From: an uncultured Sphingomonadaceae bacterium
GTDB lineage: Bacteria; Pseudomonadota; Alphaproteobacteria; Sphingomonadales; Sphingomonadaceae
Assembly (NCBI GenBank): GCA_937920575.1
Contig: CAKZSF010000189.1
Location: 1 to 15,148, forward strand
Direction of reading: 5' to 3'
DNA: 15,148 bases
In this document: positions 1 to 7,938 of the stretch, one piece after another
How the letters are laid out: each line of letters opens with the position of its first letter
Position numbering within the stretch: the first letter of the stretch is position 1
Program-made: the position numbers and the translations under genes
Notes under the pieces: generated by a model
The model's input: the letters and a program-made list of their open reading frames with translations, nothing else
What the model was told of the DNA's origin: nothing
The model's database searches: none

Positions 1-966
1 AAGCGCGATGCAGCGGCTGACTTGCTCCAAAAGCAGCAACTGATGGAAGCGAAACTGCGCGCGCAGATCGAGCAATTGCTGATCCCGATGATCGGCGAAG
101 GCAATTTCTCCAGCGAAGTGCAAGTCGAGCTCGACCCCAACGAGGTAACCTCGGCGCGTGAGACCTATGATCAGGAAGGCGCAGTACGCAATGAACGCGA
201 AACCCGCGCGACGCGCACTGCCGCCGCTGAAGCAGGCGGTGTACCCGGCGTCCTCGCCAACACCCCGCCCGCCCCCGGACAATTGGAGGAAGGCGCGCCC
301 CAAGGCGATGCGGCAGAGCAAACACCCGCCCCGACCGATACCGAAAGCGCCACCCAACGCAGTTACGAACTCGGCCGCGAAGTGGCGGTCACCAGCACGC
401 GACCGGGCGGCGTTCGACGCCTCACCGTGGCAGTCGCCTTAAGCGAGGACGCTCTCAAAGCGATTGAGCCAGCAACCGCCGAGCAAGTGCAAGAGCTCGT
501 CTCTGCCGCCGTCGGTGCCAATGTGGAACGCGGCGATACCATCACCGTTATATCCGGCACGTTTGACGAGCCGGTGGTGGAGGAAACACCTTTCTACGAG
601 CAAGGCTGGTTCGGCACCGTGCTGCGCAACATTGTCGCTTTGATCGCGGTTCTGCTTGCCTGGTTCCTGGGCGTGCGCCCCATCGTCAAATCGCTCAAAC
701 GCCGGATCGAAGGGCCAGAATTGGACGCAGATGATCAGGAAGAGCCCGACGACGATGATAGTCAAATGGACGGCTTGATTGATGGTGAAGAGAACGTCCC
801 TGCGCTCGCCAAATCAAACGGCACCGCTGCCAGCCCGTCTGCTGCAAACGTCAACCTCGAAGAACAAGTCGAGCTTGCGCGTCAATTGGCCCAGCAGCAG
901 CCAGACCGCGCAGCCCAGGCGTTGCGCCGTATGCTTTCCAGCCCGCAAGCAGGCGGTGCCACATGA
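1..966 (+). CDS. fliF: Flagellar MS-ring protein FliF, 3' part (5' end outside window)
   Basis: FliF forms the MS ring in the inner membrane, the base on which the flagellar motor and export apparatus assemble. The frame is open from base 1, so the start lies upstream; 321 C-terminal residues are visible of a protein usually near 550. Visible residues 79-90 carry the family signature GGVPGVLANTPP. A membrane segment follows at about residues 210-229, then a basic stretch and a very acidic linker (about 237-260). The last 30 residues form the helix that binds FliG in known FliF proteins (VELARQLAQQQPDRAAQALRR). Where enterobacterial FliF has a Trp in this helix, this one has Met by manual alignment. 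The stop overlaps the fliG start in an ATGA junction. The identification is secure; the N-terminal ring-building domains cannot be judged here. Confidence 0.95.
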   Translation, partial: KRDAAADLLQKQQLMEAKLRAQIEQLLIPMIGEGNFSSEVQVELDPNEVTSARETYDQEGAVRNERETRATRTAAAEAGGVPGVLANTPPAPGQLEEGAPQGDAAEQTPAPTDTESATQRSYELGREVAVTSTRPGGVRRLTVAVALSEDALKAIEPATAEQVQELVSAAVGANVERGDTITVISGTFDEPVVEETPFYEQGWFGTVLRNIVALIAVLLAWFLGVRPIVKSLKRRIEGPELDADDQEEPDDDDSQMDGLIDGEENVPALAKSNGTAASPSAANVNLEEQVELARQLAQQQPDRAAQALRRMLSSPQAGGAT

Positions 967-1967
967 GCGCTATCCAATCCGCCGACGCCGCTGCCAACGC
1001 GGCTGTCATCATGATGCTGCTCGGCGACGAGCAAGCTGCGCAATTGCTGACACGGCTGGAGCCAGAAGAGCTGGCTTTGGTCGGATCCAAAATGTGCGAG
1101 CTGGGCGAAATTGAGCCCGAAGCCATTGGGCAAGCCATTGTCAGCTTCGTCCAGAATGCCGAAAGCCAGTCGCTCCCATCCGGCGAACGCCCCGACCATG
1201 TGCGACGCGTGATGACGCGCGCAGTGGGCGATGTGAAAGCCAACAATCTGATGCAGCGGATCGCACCCGATGCGAATTGCCCGACAGTCGAACTGGCACG
1301 CTGGCTCTCTCCCGAGGCGCTGCTTGCCTTGATCGAGGGCGAACATGCGCAAGCCATTGCTGTCCTCCTTCTGTTGATCGAGGCGGAACCGGCCGCCGCA
1401 GTGCTCGCCGGTCTGCCGGAGGACATTCAGCCCGATGTCGTGGAACGCGTTGCCAAGCTTGGCCCTGTTTCCGCCAACGCGGTGGAAATGCTGGAAGACG
1501 TGCTCAAGCAGCGCATCGGTGACACATTTGGCGGCGAACTGATGGATATGGGTGGTGTGCGTCAGGCCGCTGATCTGATAAACGCGGCTGCGGGCAATTT
1601 CGGAAAGGTCGTTCTGCCGGTCATTGGCGAACGCGACGCCGATCTGGCCAAGGCCATCGAGAACGAGATGTTCACTTTCGAAATGCTGTTCGATCTGGAC
1701 GCGATGGCGATGGGTCGCCTGCTGCGCGATGTCGAAAACGAAGCCTTGGTCGATGCTCTCAAAGGATTGGAAGAGGGCGACCGCGAACCCTTCTTCGCCG
1801 CCATGTCGAGCCGCGCAGCCGATGGCGTGAAAGACGAAATCGAGATGCGTGGTAAGCTCAAACGCTCCGATGTCGACACCGCCCAGCGCGCCGTGATCGC
1901 GAAGGCGCGTGAATTGGCCGATGCCGGTGAAATCTCTTTCGGAGCGGATGATGGCGACTTCGTTTAA
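963..1967 (+). CDS. fliG: Flagellar motor switch protein FliG
   Basis: FliG is the torque-generating subunit of the switch complex. It sits on the cytoplasmic face of the MS ring and interacts with the stator. At 334 aa it has the usual family length. An EHAQAIA motif near residues 127-133 matches the EHPQ-type motif of the middle domain, and MFTFE near 236-240 starts the C-terminal motor domain. By manual alignment, the residues matching E. coli K264, R281 and D288 are kept, while the positions of D289 and R297 hold Glu and Lys, both conservative changes. The start is the ATG of an ATGA overlap with fliF. The end overlaps the fliH start region by 17 nt, implying translational coupling. Confidence 0.96.
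   Translation: MSAIQSADAAANAAVIMMLLGDEQAAQLLTRLEPEELALVGSKMCELGEIEPEAIGQAIVSFVQNAESQSLPSGERPDHVRRVMTRAVGDVKANNLMQRIAPDANCPTVELARWLSPEALLALIEGEHAQAIAVLLLLIEAEPAAAVLAGLPEDIQPDVVERVAKLGPVSANAVEMLEDVLKQRIGDTFGGELMDMGGVRQAADLINAAAGNFGKVVLPVIGERDADLAKAIENEMFTFEMLFDLDAMAMGRLLRDVENEALVDALKGLEEGDREPFFAAMSSRAADGVKDEIEMRGKLKRSDVDTAQRAVIAKARELADAGEISFGADDGDFV
1941..1944 (+). promoter_or_regulatory. Shine-Dalgarno sequence deciding the fliH start
   Basis: GGAG lies 6 nt before the ATG at 1951 and only 3 nt before the ATG at 1948. The spacing favours 1951 as the fliH start over 1948, and over the longer frame that opens at 1909. The site is inside the fliG coding sequence. Confidence 0.55.
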
Positions 1968-2559
1968 ACCTGCCTTTGCCGAGGCGGAAAGCGCTGCCCT
2001 GCCCAACTGGATCGAAACGATCCGCGCCACGCAAAGCGGGTTCTCTGGCGGCATGCCTTTTGGCGCAGCTTCGCCAATTGAACCCAGCGCGGACTCTGCA
2101 TCCCACGATGTCGACGCCATTGCACAGGCTCGGGCGGAAGGAGAAGCGGTAGGCCGCACCGCCGCTCAAACGGAATTCGACGCGAAGCTCGCCGAAGTTG
2201 AAAGCACCGTCTTGCAAATCGAGCAGGCGTTTGCCGATCAAATGGCGGCGCTGCTCAACGAAACAGTCATAGCGCTGTGTGAAAAGACCTTGGCACCACT
2301 CGCTATGGACAAGGACATTTTGTTGCAGCGTTGTCAGAACGCCGCAGCGGCAATCGAAAGCGACTTGAGCCACGCCCAACTGGCTTTGCACCCCGATGAT
2401 TGCGCCGCGGTTGAACCCGTTTTGGGCGACACTCTTTCACTCATGCCCGACCCGCAATTGGCGCGCGGCAACATTCGCCTGACCACGCCCAGCACGGCCA
2501 TTTTTGATGGCCCGGACCAATGGAGCGCCAGCATTCGCCGCGCAATTGAGGCGTGTTAA
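1951..2559 (+). CDS. fliH: Flagellar export ATPase regulator FliH
   Basis: FliH is the peripheral stalk-like partner that holds the FliI ATPase and links it to the C-ring. The predicted 202-aa protein has a low-complexity N-terminus, then a helical Ala/Glu/Gln-rich region (about residues 50-110) with small residues at regular spacing, as in the central helix of FliH. The C-terminal third resembles the family's FliI-binding domain, ending in the stretch GNIRLTTPSTAIFDGPDQW. Position between fliG and fliI supports the call. A longer frame opens at ATG 1909, but it would overlap fliG more deeply and lacks the well-spaced GGAG. The last codons overlap the GTG start of fliI by 7 nt. Confidence 0.88.
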   Translation: MATSFKPAFAEAESAALPNWIETIRATQSGFSGGMPFGAASPIEPSADSASHDVDAIAQARAEGEAVGRTAAQTEFDAKLAEVESTVLQIEQAFADQMAALLNETVIALCEKTLAPLAMDKDILLQRCQNAAAAIESDLSHAQLALHPDDCAAVEPVLGDTLSLMPDPQLARGNIRLTTPSTAIFDGPDQWSASIRRAIEAC

Positions 2560-3887
2560 CACTGGCCGCAAATCGCCTGCGCAGTGTTGCGCAGATCACG
2601 CCCGACCTCGCATTGCGCCGTTGTGGCAAAGTGCACAGCTGCGACGGTTCGCTGATCGAAGTGTCTGGTCTCGCCCCGCCAATTGGGGCTCTGTGTGAAG
2701 TGGTCCGGCGCGATGCGGCGGAGCCAATTTCTGCCGAAGTTATTGGCTTTCGCGGCGGACACAGCCTGATGATGATGCTGAGCGATCCCGTGCTGCTATC
2801 ACCCGGCGATCTGGTGCGCAGCGAGGGTCGCCCTGGTGATGTGGGCGTGGGCGATGCCTTTCTGGGTCGTGCGGTCGACGCATTGGGCCAGCCACTCGAT
2901 GGCGGCAAAATTCCGCGCCCCAACGCCCATTGGCCGCTAGCTGGCAAACGCGAAAGCGCTCTGGAACGCGCGCCTGTCGACCAACCCTTCGATTGCGGTG
3001 TGCGCGCGGTGAACGCGCTCAACACGATGGGACAAGGCCAGCGCATCGGCATTATTGCAGGCTCCGGCGTAGGCAAATCTGTGCTGCTCGACATGATCGC
3101 GCAGCGGTCCGAATATGATGTCGCGGTGGTCGCGATGATCGGTGAACGCGCGCGCGAAGTCTCTGATTTCGTGGCGCGGCATATGCAGGGCGACGGCGCG
3201 AAACGCATCGCGATTATCGCCGTCCCCGCTGACCATGCGCCGACACTACGCCTGCGCGGCGCGCAATTCGCCACATCGCTGGCCGAGTATTTCCGCGCGC
3301 AAGGCAAGCGCGTGCTGTTGCTCTGCGACAGTTTGACTCGCATCGCCCATGCCGCACGCGAGACCGCGCTGCTGTTGGGCGAACCAGGGGCTGCACGCGG
3401 TTATCCGCCGTCAGCGCTCGCAGCGATCACAAAGCTGGTCGAGCGCGCAGGCAATGCGCGCAGCTCAGGCGGCGCGATCACGGGCATCTACACCGTGCTC
3501 GCCGATGGCAATGATCAGGATGATCCAGTGGTCGACACCGCGCGCGCGATCATGGACGGACACATCGTGCTGTCGCGCGATTTGGCCCAGCGCGGGCACT
3601 TTCCCGCCATCGATATTCCCGCGTCGCTCAGCCGGGTGATGGACGCTGTCAGCTCGCCCGAACACCGCGACAATGCGCGGTGGCTGCGCAGCCTGATTGC
3701 CACCTATGAGGAGAACCGCGATTTGCTGCTGATGGGCGCTTATCGCGAGGGCAGCGACCCGCAGATGGATGCAGCCATCGCAATGCAAACGGGTATTTCA
3801 GCGTTCCTTGCGCAACCCAAAGAATTAGCCGCGCCGCTGCATGACAGCATCACATCCTTGCATGAGCTGCGTCATGGCCAAACGTGA
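2553..3887 (+). CDS. fliI: Flagellum-specific export ATPase FliI
   Basis: FliI is the hexameric ATPase of the flagellar type III secretion system, which helps unfold and deliver substrates at the export gate. The 444-aa length is typical. A Walker A loop GSGVGKS is at residues 170-176. The Walker B strand RVLLLCDSLTR places its Asp at residue 259. The segments GEPGAARGYPPS and DPVVDTARAIMDGHIVLSR further on are standard for FliI and related F1-type ATPases. The start is a GTG at 2553 inside the end of fliH. No SD is obvious, so initiation probably relies on coupling. The flagellar neighbours rule out the ATP synthase beta subunit or the virulence-type paralogue. Confidence 0.97.
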   Translation: MLTLAANRLRSVAQITPDLALRRCGKVHSCDGSLIEVSGLAPPIGALCEVVRRDAAEPISAEVIGFRGGHSLMMMLSDPVLLSPGDLVRSEGRPGDVGVGDAFLGRAVDALGQPLDGGKIPRPNAHWPLAGKRESALERAPVDQPFDCGVRAVNALNTMGQGQRIGIIAGSGVGKSVLLDMIAQRSEYDVAVVAMIGERAREVSDFVARHMQGDGAKRIAIIAVPADHAPTLRLRGAQFATSLAEYFRAQGKRVLLLCDSLTRIAHAARETALLLGEPGAARGYPPSALAAITKLVERAGNARSSGGAITGIYTVLADGNDQDDPVVDTARAIMDGHIVLSRDLAQRGHFPAIDIPASLSRVMDAVSSPEHRDNARWLRSLIATYEENRDLLLMGAYREGSDPQMDAAIAMQTGISAFLAQPKELAAPLHDSITSLHELRHGQT

Positions 3888-4344
3888 AGACCGAAGACGC
3901 AAAACGCTTGGCCGACTGGTGCGGTTGCGCGAGATGGAAACGATCGCTGCGGCGCGCAAATCCGCTGATCTGGTTGCGACGCAATCGCGCCTCGCCTCGC
4001 TGTCACAACGCAGCACCGCTATCATCGCCGACCAATCTGCCGGACGTGTAAAAGCATCGGCGACCGAGTTGCGCCACGAATATGGCTTCACCCAGAGCCT
4101 CCATAGTCTGCGCAACACCAGCAACGCCCAAGCCCGCGAGATGGACTCCCAAATCGTGATTGCCGCGCAGCAGCATGGTCAAAGCAAACACCGCGAAGAT
4201 CGCTTGAAAGATCGTGTCACAGAACTCGCGCGGCGGGCAAACCTACGGGCAAACCACGATAGCGCCGCTCAAACCGGAGAAATGGCACGGAAATTGAAAC
4301 GCAATTCTCGACGCGGCGGGCTGTCCGGCGCGAGCGGAGAATAG
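3874..4344 (+). CDS. fliJ: Probable flagellar export chaperone FliJ
   Basis: FliJ is a small coiled-coil protein that sits in the pore of the FliI hexamer and connects it to FlhA; it also escorts export chaperones. The predicted 156-aa protein is strongly charged (rich in Arg, Lys, Glu, Gln) with almost no aromatic residues and is nearly all helical, which fits FliJ. There is no diagnostic motif, so the name rests on these properties and on its place between fliI and fliK. I chose the ATG at 3874, giving a 14-nt overlap with fliI and an MAKREDRRRK start. In-frame ATGs at 3862 and 3841 are alternatives and would lengthen the overlap. Confidence 0.72.
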   Translation: MAKREDRRRKTLGRLVRLREMETIAAARKSADLVATQSRLASLSQRSTAIIADQSAGRVKASATELRHEYGFTQSLHSLRNTSNAQAREMDSQIVIAAQQHGQSKHREDRLKDRVTELARRANLRANHDSAAQTGEMARKLKRNSRRGGLSGASGE

Positions 4345-4348
4345 CGTA

Positions 4349-5764
4349 ATGATCCAGTTGGCAAACAGCGGCGTAGCGGGCCTCCCAATGGCGGCCAATA
4401 CTGCTTCGGGGGCTGGTGCGCTGGCGCCCGGCTTTACTTCTATCCCTCTGTTGCAAAGGGTTTCTTTTGCAAATCTGCTGCCCGATCCCAATTTGGAAAC
4501 CCTGCCAGCCGAGCAGCCAGATGCCGCCATTCCGATTATCGAAACGAGCGGAGGTTTGCCGCACGCTGCAGTCTCTGAATTGCCGGTCGGCAATCCCTTG
4601 CCGGTTGCCGGCACTGTATCCTTCGAACAGTCTGATCCGGCCCAATCCGTGCCAAGCCGTCTGCCAATGGCCGCACCGCTTGCGCGCGAAGACGGTGCTC
4701 TTCAGCGGCCCGCCGTCGATCGCCTCGTCGCCATGTCGCAAGCGCAACCGCTGGAGGCATCAACGTTGCCCGCGAGCGAAGCATTGGCGCAGCAAACAGC
4801 CGCGAAGTCAGATGCAAATCGCCAAATCTCAGGCCTCGCGATGGCCGCCGCGCAAGTCCTGTTGGCGGGTAAAAATCACGACACAGTTGAAACGAAGGCG
4901 TCGCCCATCGCCAAACCTCTGGCGCAAATTGTTGAGACGACCAAGCCAATCGCGGGCCCTGCCTTTGCCGTGTCATCCAAATTCCATTTGCCGCCAATCA
5001 CCGCCGATCCTGAGGTGCCAATCAAAGCGCGCAGCCAGCCAGCGTCGAGCCAATCAGAAAGTGGTGCCGCCACAGTTAGACTGTCCAGCGAGACTAAGTC
5101 TTTGACCTCGCGACCCGCGAACGAAACTTCCGGCCAACCACAATCCCTGGCTCAATCACATCCACAGCCACAATCAGCGGCGCCGCCATCGACACAAATC
5201 ACCTCGCTAACCCCAAGCGCCGCGCCCGGCTCCGCACCGGTTGCACCCATGGAAATCAGCGCGCCCCAACACAGCGTTCCTGAGACAAAAGCGACCACCC
5301 CAATCACGCCCCGCCCCGATCAGCAGGCCACGCTGGACCGGGTTGCGGATCAGACCATGCAAGCCCGCGAAGCAACGCAAATGTCCAACACGCAGATCCG
5401 TGTGCCGCATGAGCAATTCGGCGCGATCCGGATGCAATTGGAATTGGCCGGCGCTGGCCTCAAAGTCACGCTGGGCAACAATGATCCCGGCTTTGCGCAA
5501 AGCGTTCAGCTGGCTTTGGCAGAGCGGGTCGCACCGGTCGCCGATACGGCCCGCGCGGACAGCAACTCGGCCCGACAAGACGGCTCTGCGCCCAATAACG
5601 GGCACTCTTCCAGCGGCTTTCAGCTTGGCCAAAACCCTTCGCAACAGCGCGCACAGTCACGCGCTGACAGCGGATTGGGTGAGCCTGCCTTCGAACCGCA
5701 GCGCGCCAATTCTGAACCGGATGCTGACAGCACCTCTTCCAACCAGTCTGGCCTGTTTGCCTGA
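4349..5764 (+). CDS. fliK: Flagellar hook-length control protein FliK
   Basis: FliK is exported as a molecular ruler and, when the hook reaches its length, switches FlhB from rod/hook to filament substrates. The 471-aa protein has the expected layout: a long Pro/Gln/Ser/Ala-rich disordered N-terminal and central part (to about residue 345), then a compact C-terminal domain at about 350-395. That domain (RVPHEQFGAIRMQLELAGAG and onward) matches the Flg_hook fold. Another low-complexity tail follows. The start has a clear GGAG at 4336-4339, 9 nt upstream. It lies 4 nt after fliJ. Sequence outside the Flg_hook domain is too variable in this family to help, but the domain and position make the call good. 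Confidence 0.88.
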   Translation: MIQLANSGVAGLPMAANTASGAGALAPGFTSIPLLQRVSFANLLPDPNLETLPAEQPDAAIPIIETSGGLPHAAVSELPVGNPLPVAGTVSFEQSDPAQSVPSRLPMAAPLAREDGALQRPAVDRLVAMSQAQPLEASTLPASEALAQQTAAKSDANRQISGLAMAAAQVLLAGKNHDTVETKASPIAKPLAQIVETTKPIAGPAFAVSSKFHLPPITADPEVPIKARSQPASSQSESGAATVRLSSETKSLTSRPANETSGQPQSLAQSHPQPQSAAPPSTQITSLTPSAAPGSAPVAPMEISAPQHSVPETKATTPITPRPDQQATLDRVADQTMQAREATQMSNTQIRVPHEQFGAIRMQLELAGAGLKVTLGNNDPGFAQSVQLALAERVAPVADTARADSNSARQDGSAPNNGHSSSGFQLGQNPSQQRAQSRADSGLGEPAFEPQRANSEPDADSTSSNQSGLFA

Positions 5765-5805
5765 CCTGACACCCCTTCAACGCGATCTAATCAACGGACC
5801 AACCA

Positions 5806-6390
5806 ATGAGCAAAAAAGACAAATCTGAGGACGAGAAACCCAAGGGCAAAGGCGGCTTGATCAAGCTAGTGCTGGGTGCAGTGTTGCTGCTGGGCCTAGG
5901 CGCTGGTGGCGCGGTTGGTGCCGTCCAAATGGGCTATATTGGTGGTTCGGGCGAACAAGAACCGGATCTCCCCAAGCTGGTGAAGAAGGGCGACGATGAT
6001 CCCTATGCGCCAGCCAGCGACAGCAAGGACAAGAACGCCGTGCCTGTCACCCATGGTGAGGGTGGCAGCGAATACCGCGTGGCCTATTACACGTTTGAAG
6101 AAGCCTTCACGTCAAATCTGCGCGGATCAACCGGCCTGATTCAAGTCAGCATTGCTGCTTCGACCAAGCATGACGGTCGCGTGGTGCAATGGATGAAACT
6201 GCACGAACTAGCGATCCGTTCTGAAGTGTTGGTCGAATTGGCCGCGACACCTGAGGAAGGCCTCAACAGCGTTAAAGGAAAGGCCAAGCTGCAAAAGCGG
6301 CTGACCGATGCCGTCAACCGCGTGCTCGAAGAGAAGGAAGGCTTTGGCGGCGTGGATCAAATCCACTTCCGCAGCCTGCTCGTGCAATGA
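5806..6390 (+). CDS. fliL: Flagellar basal body-associated protein FliL
   Basis: FliL is a single-pass inner-membrane protein that surrounds or supports the stator units and affects torque and motility under load. The 194-aa product has a basic cytoplasmic start (MSKKDKSEDEKPKGKG), one transmembrane helix at about residues 17-42, an acidic linker, and a periplasmic domain from about residue 85 with the family's pattern (YYTFEEAFTSNLRG, then a strand and the helical C-terminus ending FRSLLVQ). It follows a 41-nt gap after fliK with only a weak GGA SD (5796-5798). This is the largest gap in the flagellar block, but I see no convincing promoter in it. The stop overlaps fliM as ATGA. Confidence 0.92.
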   Translation: MSKKDKSEDEKPKGKGGLIKLVLGAVLLLGLGAGGAVGAVQMGYIGGSGEQEPDLPKLVKKGDDDPYAPASDSKDKNAVPVTHGEGGSEYRVAYYTFEEAFTSNLRGSTGLIQVSIAASTKHDGRVVQWMKLHELAIRSEVLVELAATPEEGLNSVKGKAKLQKRLTDAVNRVLEEKEGFGGVDQIHFRSLLVQ

Positions 6391-7277
6391 AGAGCGATCA
6401 CCAATTCAAGGTTGAGCGCGTGCTGGCGCGCCATTGTGACGCATTGATTGCGCGTGGCCCCGCTCCGCGCGACCCTAAGGCAATTGTGCAAGATTTCGCG
6501 GAAGCTGCCTCCAGACAAATCAGCAAAGCCATGCTCCCATTGCTTGGCGGTGCGGCGATCAAACTGGCTCCAGCTGAATTGTCAGAGGGAAGCATGAGCG
6601 GATGGCGCGAGAGTGTAGCAGGCGATAGCAAAGCGATTGCACTGTCTGGCCCCGCTGGCAGGCCAGAAATGCTCCTTGCGGTTGATCTCTCGAGCGCGAT
6701 GATACTCACCGACATTGCCTTTGGCGGCACGGGCGAACCACCTAAGAGCCTTCCAGAAGAATGGCCATCTGCGTCGATCAGTGTAGCCGAAGCGCTGGGC
6801 AAAAATGTCGCCGGTGCTTTGGCCAACACCCTCGACTACAGCGCACCACTTAGTGCGGCCACACCATGGCAGAGTTTCGCCAAGGTCGCGTTCCTGTGTG
6901 GGGCGAATGAGCTGCTCTGGACACGGTTTGCGCCGGCTGATCCCAATGACGGATCATGGTCGATCGCGCTCGCATTGCCAGCGCGCCACGCCAAAATCGT
7001 AGATGCGAACGCCGCGCCGCAAACCGCGTCCGATGCGCCGAAAGCAAGCCCTGCCAAGCCCCCGTTCAACGGCATTCCGCTGCCTGCGCGCTGTGAGCTG
7101 GCGCAGATCCGCTTGCCCATTGGCCGCGCTGCGAAGCTGAATGTCGGCGATGTCTTCCCCATCGCCATCCCCCGCGATGTCCCCATCGAAATCGCCGGGC
7201 GTACCGTCGCACGTGGCGCGATTGGCGCGCTGGATGACCGTGTTGCCATCGAAGTCACCCAATTGGGCCTCGCCTAG
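6387..7277 (+). CDS. fliM: Flagellar motor switch protein FliM, lacking the N-terminal CheY-binding peptide
   Basis: FliM forms the wall of the C-ring and normally receives phospho-CheY to change rotation sense. This 296-aa protein is shorter than the usual roughly 330 aa. The middle domain is recognisable, with FGGTG at residues 112-116 matching the family's GGxG loop. The C-terminal SpoA domain spans about 229-296, with KLNVGDVFPIAIPRDVPIEI as its clearest part. The usual N-terminal peptide (a motif like SQ-EIDALL) is absent: the protein begins MKSDHQFKVERVLARHCDAL. The frame just upstream, inside fliL, does not encode the motif either. A low-complexity insert (about 210-226) precedes the SpoA domain. 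The start is the ATG of an ATGA overlap with fliL. It could also be called a divergent FliM/FliN family switch protein. Confidence 0.85.
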   Translation: MKSDHQFKVERVLARHCDALIARGPAPRDPKAIVQDFAEAASRQISKAMLPLLGGAAIKLAPAELSEGSMSGWRESVAGDSKAIALSGPAGRPEMLLAVDLSSAMILTDIAFGGTGEPPKSLPEEWPSASISVAEALGKNVAGALANTLDYSAPLSAATPWQSFAKVAFLCGANELLWTRFAPADPNDGSWSIALALPARHAKIVDANAAPQTASDAPKASPAKPPFNGIPLPARCELAQIRLPIGRAAKLNVGDVFPIAIPRDVPIEIAGRTVARGAIGALDDRVAIEVTQLGLA

Positions 7278-7280
7278 GAG
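7276..7280 (+). promoter_or_regulatory. Shine-Dalgarno sequence deciding the fliN start
   Basis: AGGAG overlaps the fliM stop codon (TAG at 7275-7277) and lies 8 nt before the ATG at 7289. It favours that ATG over the in-frame TTG at 7283, which would sit only 2 nt away. Confidence 0.7.
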
Positions 7281-7288
7281 TATTGTCC

Positions 7289-7639
7289 ATGACCGCCCCC
7301 ACCAACCCTCTCGACCTCTTGAAGAATGTCGACGTTGTCCTCTCGGTCGAGCTGGGCCGAACGCAAATTCCCTTGCGCCAAGTTCTGGAGCTGCGCGAGG
7401 CCAGCGTGGTCCCGCTCGACCGGCTAACGGACGAATTGCTCGACGTACAAGTCAACGGCCACACCATCGCCAAGGCCGAGATCCTCGCTGACGGCAATCG
7501 CTTTGCACTGAAAATCGTGCAGATGAACGATGCTGACGATACCAGTGTTGCTCCAGCGGACGCCTCGCTGGAAGCCGCAGCATCTGACGCCATCGCCAAG
7601 GCTGCCACGCTGGGTTCCGATGCAGCAGGAGCCGCCTAA
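7289..7639 (+). CDS. fliN: Flagellar motor switch protein FliN
   Basis: FliN forms the lower ring of the C-ring and helps dock export cargo through FliH. The 116-aa protein is essentially one SpoA domain at residues 11-79, with the family patterns VVLSVELGRTQIPLRQVLEL, VVPLDRL and LDVQVNGHTIAKAEIL. It has almost no N-terminal extension but carries a 37-residue Ala/Asp-rich tail (80-116), whereas canonical FliN ends shortly after the SpoA domain. The usual LREGSV is LREASV here. A strong AGGAG overlaps the fliM stop. The TAA stop overlaps the fliO ATG by one base. The FliN identity is good; the tail has no function I can assign. Confidence 0.92.
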   Translation: MTAPTNPLDLLKNVDVVLSVELGRTQIPLRQVLELREASVVPLDRLTDELLDVQVNGHTIAKAEILADGNRFALKIVQMNDADDTSVAPADASLEAAASDAIAKAATLGSDAAGAA

Positions 7640-7938
7640 TGCTGTGGTATATCCTCAAAATGCTCGCGCTCTTGCCGCTGCTGGCGGGAATGATCTGGGG
7701 CAGTCTCTGGCTAACCAAACGCTTACAAACGCGGCTACACGGCATGCCGCAAACACGCATGGCGCGGTTGATTGAAACGAGTATGATTGCGCCCGGCATG
7801 CGCCTGGCCGTGGTCGAATTTGGCGGCAAAGCTGTGCTGATCGGCGCCTCGCGTCAGGGTCTGACCAGGCTTGGCGAAGCAGCACTCGACGACGTGCAAA
7901 CCACTGCAAAGCAAGCAAGCACTGGTTTGCCCAAATGA
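7639..7938 (+). CDS. fliO: Flagellar biosynthesis protein FliO
   Basis: FliO is a small membrane protein that helps the FliP ring assemble in the export gate. The 99-aa product has one transmembrane helix near the N-terminus (about residues 4-26, LKMLALLPLLAGMIWGSLWL) followed by a basic stretch. The small cytoplasmic domain contains RLAVVEFGGKAVLIGASRQG, which matches the family's 'vgg+xlLlGv' core. An AGGAG at 7627-7631 lies 7 nt before the ATG. The gene joins fliN by TAATG and fliP by ATGA. FliO is poorly conserved, so the order fliN-fliO-fliP is part of the case. Confidence 0.9.
   Translation: MLWYILKMLALLPLLAGMIWGSLWLTKRLQTRLHGMPQTRMARLIETSMIAPGMRLAVVEFGGKAVLIGASRQGLTRLGEAALDDVQTTAKQASTGLPK

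Noticed and set aside
882..2159. 425-codon open frame on the minus strand
   Set aside because: It lies wholly opposite fliF, fliG and fliH, which have strong family matches. Its translation is His/Arg/Gly-rich and resembles no family; it is a GC-rich antisense shadow.
2441..3343. 300-codon minus-strand frame opposite fliI
   Set aside because: Ser/Arg/Pro-rich shadow translation; the plus strand encodes an unmistakable ATPase.
4416..5105. 229-codon plus-strand frame inside fliK
   Set aside because: The translation is Arg/Cys/Ser-rich nonsense; the fliK frame has an SD and the Flg_hook domain.
5765..5805. Possible promoter between fliK and fliL
   Set aside because: I looked for sigma-54 (GG-N10-GC) and sigma-28-like patterns here and in the preceding bases and found none with correct spacing.
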